NCBI RefSeq assembly: GCF_023973825.1 | Contig: NC_090125.1 | Location: forward strand, 3,259,412-3,323,411 | Direction: 5' to 3' | Origin: Plasmodium brasilianum | Taxonomy: Eukaryota; Apicomplexa; Aconoidasida; Haemosporida; Plasmodiidae | Length of the DNA: 64,000 nucleotides | In this document: positions 58,569 through 64,000 of the stretch, piece by piece | Position numbering within the stretch: the first letter of the stretch is position 1 | Layout of the letters: the number at the start of each line of letters is the position of its first letter | Notes under the pieces: model-generated | The model's database searches: none | What the model was told of the DNA's origin: nothing | What the model saw: only the letters and a program-made list of their open reading frames with translations | Position numbers and translations under genes: made by a program

Positions 58569-61072
58569 TTATAATGACAGTTCAATATTAAAATTGATAT
58601 TCGAATTATCATCTATATTGATGTTTTTTTCATATAAATTTTTCATATATAGACAAAACTGCTTAGCAAAATAGGTAATGATAATATTTGCCCCAGCTCT
58701 TAAATAGCTTTTGAATAGCTCCGTCAGAAGTTCATTTTCATAATTTATATCTTCATTCAAATACTTTACATAATTCTTAATCATCATATATTCACCAGAA
58801 ACATTATACACTGCTATAGGGACATTCGTCTTTTCTCTTAATCTATTTTTTATACTGCTTATGATGTCTAAATAAAACATGGACGGTTTGACCATTATTA
58901 TATCAGCTCCTTCTTCAATATCTGCAAAAAGGGAAGACGGAAAATTAAAATATTGCCATTATTATGGTTTATGTGTTCATATGGGGGTATAAATGAAAAT
59001 ATATATGAGGGTACACATAATATTACATATACTGGTGTAACCAGGCACATGCCCCTAAAGGGAAGTAAGTTTAAGTATGCACGAATGTGTATATATATAT
59101 ATATAAAATCATTTTGCACATTACGCCTTTCCACGTTGTTAAGGTCTATGTAGTTGTTAAAGTCGTGCTGATATGACTGCTTATTTTTAACAAGATTTTT
59201 GGATATATTTGAACTTAATATGGATCTGAAAGGTTTGTACATACATGAAGAATATTTGCATGTATATGATAGAATTAAAATATTCTTGAAATTATAGAAA
59301 TCCAAGTTTTTTCTAATTTTCTCAATTCTGTTGTCCATTGAATCACTTGGACACACAACATCTGCCCCACTTTTAGCTAAACATAGAGACTAAGGGGTGG
59401 GGAAAAAAAAAAAAAAAAGGAAAAAAAGGGTAGGAAAGCGTATATGGTAAGTGTACCTGTATGTGTATATGCGTATGTATGTGCACATATGTACGCACGT
59501 GCACATGTATATGTATGCCTAAATGTATAAATGTGTGTATACGTAGATGAATGTGCAGAACAATTCAGAGTGGAAAATAAAAGCGACGTATGGAGGGACA
59601 GATAAGGATACTCATTTAATTATATTACCTGTTTCACTAGCGTGTGGACACTAATATCATTGAGAATTTCTCTTTTTTTTTCGTCATATATTCCATCATG
59701 GCCATAGATGTTATATGGATCTAGAGCTACATCTGTATAAATTACGATATCATTTAAAAATTTTTCTTTTATTTTATTTATAGCTTTACAGTAGTAGCTG
59801 TTCTCGTTATAACTTTCTTCACAATATACAGATTTTTTTTTTTCTTTTACAACTGGAAAAAACATAAAATGGTGAATATTTAATTTTAGACATTCTTCGA
59901 TTTCTTTCACTATCCCTTTGAAGTTGTATGTATATATATTATCCAATTTTGTTTCTTTCTTTTCAATCTCCTAGGGAATTGAGAACGTGAAAAAGTTTAT
60001 GTACGTATTAGATAAGCATACATGTATGTACATGTACGCATGTGTGTGTACATACATATGCAGAGCAAGTAGGTTTTAAGTCTAAATACCTCTTCATGAA
60101 TGAACATAGGGTAAATGAAATTTGTCGCCTTTATATTGGTGTTATTGTATAAAGAAAGTAAGTGTTTATTTCTTTTTATTCTTCTTCCTCTTCTATTTGT
60201 TTCTATATATATATTATTGTTTATGTCTTTAGAAAAGTCTTTGAGGTTGCATTCATTTGCGATGCTTTCGTTATACAAATCTTCGGTGGATGTTTCATCC
60301 ATTTCATTTAAATTACACAAGTGCTAATTTTTGACGTTTTGAATTTGAAGGTAAAAATGCGTTTGAGAGGAAAGAAATTCGAAATGTACTTAATAATGGG
60401 TCGTTTCGTAGCACATATCATATGCAACATATGAGTTTTATTCTTTTTGCTTTTTTATTTTGCGTATTTTACTTTGCGTATTTGATTTTGCATATTTTAC
60501 TTTGTGCAATTTATATTTCGTTTTTCGCCTTTTCCCTTTTCATACTGTTATTTTATTAAAAGCATAGTTACAACAACGGGGATAGAAATAAACACCAACA
60601 TGAAAACCCACTAAACAAATGCTGATGCTAAATATCCATTCAGACGTGTATATGTAGTTATATATATATATATGTATATGCATGTATGTATATATGTACA
60701 AATGCACATAAATATTATTACATATTTTTCATCAGTATTTTTCTTTTTAATATTAGTATTTGCTAAATTCCAATTAACTTGTGCATTTTCTATATTTTTC
60801 TTAGTACATCATTGTTCTGTGGGTTATTCCATCTTCTGAAGGGCGACTTGGTACTCTACATAAAAGTATTAAAATTCGGTGAAAGCATGATTCCATGAAT
60901 ATACATATACACACATACACATACAAATGCACATATATACTTATGCGTGTGTTACTTTCGTCGACTTGGGGGAATACAGGATGTAAGCTTTTTTCCTTAA
61001 GTTGCTATTAAGACAGCACACTAAATTTAGTATAAATGAATAAAATAAAAATATTCCATTCGTTTTTATCAT
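58569..61072 (-). CDS. ALAD: Delta-aminolevulinic acid dehydratase, apicoplast-targeted
   Basis: Second enzyme of haem synthesis: joins two 5-aminolevulinate to porphobilinogen. Six exons: 61072-60956, 60855-60808, 60323-60090, 59970-59629, 59389-59125 and 58921-58569; phases agree and give 452 residues. Exon 1 begins with a signal peptide (MIKTNGIFLFYSFILNLVCC) and leads into a basic Asn/Lys/Ser-rich transit region, the bipartite leader of apicoplast proteins. Catalytic features: VALDPYNIYGHDG (about 214-226), where Asp replaces the zinc cysteines of animal enzymes; SYTCKYSS with lysine near 292; and MVKPSMFYLD with the Schiff-base lysine near 347; also YNVSGEYMMIKN and RAGANIIITYFAK. The start is the first ATG of the signal-peptide frame. 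Stop TAA at 58569. Identity is very secure. Confidence 0.95.
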
Positions 61073-64000
61073 TTTCGCATATTTTCAAAATGTTCTAAAA
61101 TTGAAATAAACATCTGAGGTTATATTTAAATGTGCTTTCATATTTATTTGTATATCTTATTATAGATATATATGAATAAATTTGTTAAAGATTATATGTC
61201 TATAAAATGACCAGTTCATATTTGTATAATTTTTATTTTATTCTATTTTATGTTACACTGTATTATATTACATTATATTGTATTATTTTTTTAATATTTG
61301 TATCCCTGTTCTTATAAGTTTATAAATTTACTGAACAGTAAGAACTCTTTTACATTTTAAAGTTGTCAGAAACAGTCATAATAAAAGCAAAGAACAAAAC
61401 TTATAACAGCCGTAGCTGTTTGAACATAATTGAATATTTCAGTATAAATTATATTTTTAATTATATAGTACTGCTCATTTTTATTCTCGTTATATATGAA
61501 AAGTAAAATTTAACATATCACATAGGATAAATTTAAAAATTTTATTTTATTATTTTATTTTTCTTGCGCTTCCTCTCTTTCCCACAGAAAAAAAAAAACA
61601 CTGTTTTAAATGTGAGGTAAGAAATTAGGATTCAATTAATTGTAACAGTTAATTTAAAAAATTGGCGTAATGTAGAAATCGTAAAGAATAAATTTATTGA
61701 AGAAAAAGTATGTTTCAGTGAAATTCATACAAAATAGATTCTCATTTTCAATACGTATGCTGAAAAAACACATAGAGAAAAAAAAGAAGATCTACATATA
61801 TATGCACTCATGTAGGAAAAAAAAAAAAAAAAGGAATACGTGTATTTACGAAGCAGTTAATTCATAAAAGTCCGTTTATAAATAAAAAAAGAAAAAAAAT
61901 ATGCAGTGTAAGCACGTTAATGAAAATGAAAATTAGGCGAAATGAGCAGAACATGAAATATAGTTATGAATAAAATTTCATACATATATATATATATATA
62001 TAAATTTATATACACGTATAGAAGTCACATGAAAACTAAAATGTGATATGTGAAGCTTTAAGCCATTTCCTTCACCCCCCCCATTTTCTTAATGAATAAG
62101 TATAACTTGTGGGAGAACGATAGGAAAAAATTGAAATTATCCCTTTGATTATATGAATGTGTGTTCTTATTGTATCTTCAACAAATTAAACTTCAGAAAT
62201 ATATTTTTTTGTAAATGCTTTGAGAGTTTGTTGAATATAAAATATAATTCTTATAAAGGTAATATGTCTCAATTTTTTAAAAGGCATATATATATATAAA
62301 TTTTAATAGTACCTATAAAATAAAGTGTGATTACTATTTTATTTTATTTCATTTTTTTTGTTTGTACAACAATGGGGATGACCCTTTTTATGAACAATTA
62401 TTGATAGACATTTTTCCAAATTGTGTGCGCATAAAAAACTTAATACTTGGCAGATTACTATTTATAATTACATAAAGTTGTTATTTAATAATAGAATAAA
62501 TAATTGTGAAATAATATGTTTTATAATTCATGAATAGGGATATGAAGAAAAGTAAAAAAAAAAAAATATTTTTTAAAAAAATAAATACTATTCGTATAAT
62601 ATATTTTTAAAACTAAACATTTTGGCTTTTTTAAAAAAAAAAAAAAAAAAAATTAAGAAAAAAAGAAAGTCAAAGAAAGTTATGAATTAATCATTTTTTT
62701 TTTTTTTTTTTTTTTAAATATTTTAATGACATCATATAGAAAATTAATAACCTTTTTGAATTTTTCGTTTTTAAGATACATTTTTGCAGCACAGAATGTT
62801 ATACTTTTTTACTGCTTGAACTTATAAATGTCTCAAATGAAAAAAGAGAAGAAAAAAAAAAAAACATGTGAAATATGGTGGAAGCTATTTACACATAGCA
62901 ATATAAAAAGAAAGTGATACATAATACATAATAATTTCATATTATAAATTTCCTTTCTTTTTGAACATATAGTATTTATGTCATATGACAATTTTATAAA
63001 AAAATAGACAAATTTTGAATTTTGAACTTATAATTTTGAATTTTGTAGTTATAATTCTGAATTTTATACATAAAATTTTGAATTCTGAACTTACAATTTT
63101 GAATTTTGTAGTTATAATTCTGAATTTTATACTTAAAATTTTGAATTCTGAACTTTCTTTTTTGAATTTTGAATTTATAGTTATGAATTTTTTTTTCTGT
63201 TATTTTGGAACATTATTATGCTAGCGTGTTATATATGTTTTTAAATCTCCAACTTTGTTTTTTATTAATATTTACATTCATATATATCCTTGCATACTTA
63301 TATTCGCGCCTGCATACATACTTGAACAATATACACATTTTTTTTGCGCACATTTTTTTGAGGAAATACTTAAAAGTTCAATATTTGTTCATGTGATATT
63401 CATGAAGATTAGGTTGCATTAAGGAGACATTTTCTTATGAATGATATACTTTTACGTTTATATGTTTTTTAATCATTAAAGAAATTTTTTTTTTAAATGG
63501 AAAATTGTTATATGATCATTTAATTTCTATAATAACTAATGGTATATAAAAATATTCATTAAATGTAAGAAGAGAAGATTTTATCTATATGAATGTCTAA
63601 ATAGGATGTGAAATTTAATAACCTGTTTAATTTGGCGTATACTATATGACAATTAAATTATAAAATTGCTTAATCTCCTCTTAATTTTGTATTTTCATGT
63701 TTCACTTTTGCATGCACCCGAAAAAAAAAAAAAAAAAATACAGATTATTAAAGGAATATAAAAATAGAATAAAAATATTTTTGTTACGAATTGTACAAGA
63801 ATTTCTTTTTTGCCTCTTTCTTTTTATTTTTACGTTTTTAATTTGAATATCACTAAAATTTAGTAAAATTTTTTTAAGGTTACATCCGAACTTTTTAATT
63901 TGTTCGTATTTACAGACATACATGAATAAATAAACATACACCACTAATAACGCGCATATAAGTATAATCAAGTAAACATACGTACGTAAACATACGCAGA
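61073..64000. other. Spacer upstream of ALAD to window end
   Basis: The left part should be the ALAD promoter. The rest is AT-rich with A/T runs (61817-61832, 62627-62652, 62694-62715, 63721-63738), a (TA)n at 61984-62002 and a loose repeat of GAATTTTGAA type at 63010-63180. Open frames are short and low-complexity. No gene seen. Confidence 0.7.
63010..63185. repeat. TTTTGAATTYTGAA-based repeat
   Basis: A compound repeat with a period of about 63 bases (ATTTTGAATTTTGTAG recurs at 63033 and 63096), itself made of shorter TTTTGAATTYTGAACTTA pieces. Intergenic; the open frame across it (Leu/Asn/Ile repeats) looks like an artefact. Confidence 0.75.

Noticed and set aside
60090..60320. ALAD start at a TTG codon (reading as LCNLNEMDE)
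   Set aside because: It is an internal position of exon 3, just after a TTAG acceptor; the real start with a signal peptide is at 61072.
1..64000. CRISPR arrays, insertion sequences, bacterial operons, rRNA genes, centromere
   Set aside because: Tandem arrays lack repeat-spacer structure; no transposase, no rRNA-like sequence, and no multi-kilobase near-pure AT block as expected for a Plasmodium centromere.

Overview
The window is nuclear DNA of a malaria parasite (Plasmodium). It is extremely AT-rich, full of A/T homopolymers, (TA)n tracts and minisatellites, and its genes have asparagine- and lysine-rich proteins and many short introns with GTA...AG ends. The order of recognisable genes (Ser/Thr kinase, ribosomal protein L10a, CTU2, MFS transporter, AP-3 mu, allantoicase, stromal processing peptidase, ALA dehydratase) matches, from memory, an internal block of P. 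falciparum chromosome 14 read backwards. The base composition and the TATG/TATA-rich spacers look more like P. malariae or P. ovale than P. vivax/P. knowlesi; species is an inference.

Layout. 1-4.3 kb: spacer with unresolved coding-like fragments. 4.3-11.5 kb (-): five-exon protein kinase with a very long repeat-filled tail. 14.8-16.0 kb (-): ribosomal protein L10a/uL1. 16-20.3 kb: repeat-rich spacer with one possible small gene near 18.0 kb. 20.3-21.0 kb (+): poly-aspartate protein. 22.8-24.6 kb (+): CTU2, split by a frame break in an A20 run. 24.9-27.5 kb (-): six-exon unknown 199-residue protein with minisatellites in two introns. 28.2-30.4 kb (-): MFS transporter. 30.4-33.8 kb: spacer with a 54-base A run, a possible tail-anchored protein gene and a 35-bp minisatellite. 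33.8-36.5 kb (+): AP-3 mu-like adaptor subunit. 36.9-41.2 kb (-): 16-exon coiled-coil protein, reconstructed here exon by exon, resembling outer-dynein-arm docking proteins. 42.6-44.0 kb (-): allantoicase-like protein. 44-48.2 kb: spacer. 48.2-52.3 kb (+): B-box zinc-finger protein with a second exon. 52.9-58.0 kb (-): M16 peptidase, probably the apicoplast stromal processing peptidase. 58.6-61.1 kb (-): six-exon apicoplast delta-aminolevulinate dehydratase. 61.1-64 kb: AT-rich spacer.

Functional links. There are no operons; each gene should be transcribed singly. ALAD and the stromal processing peptidase are neighbours and both act in the apicoplast: ALAD is a haem-pathway enzyme carrying the kind of leader the peptidase removes. 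L10a and CTU2 serve translation, AP-3 mu serves vesicle traffic, and the docking-complex-like protein would act in the male-gamete axoneme. Exon boundaries were read by eye from splice signals and phase, so the overall models are firmer than any single junction.
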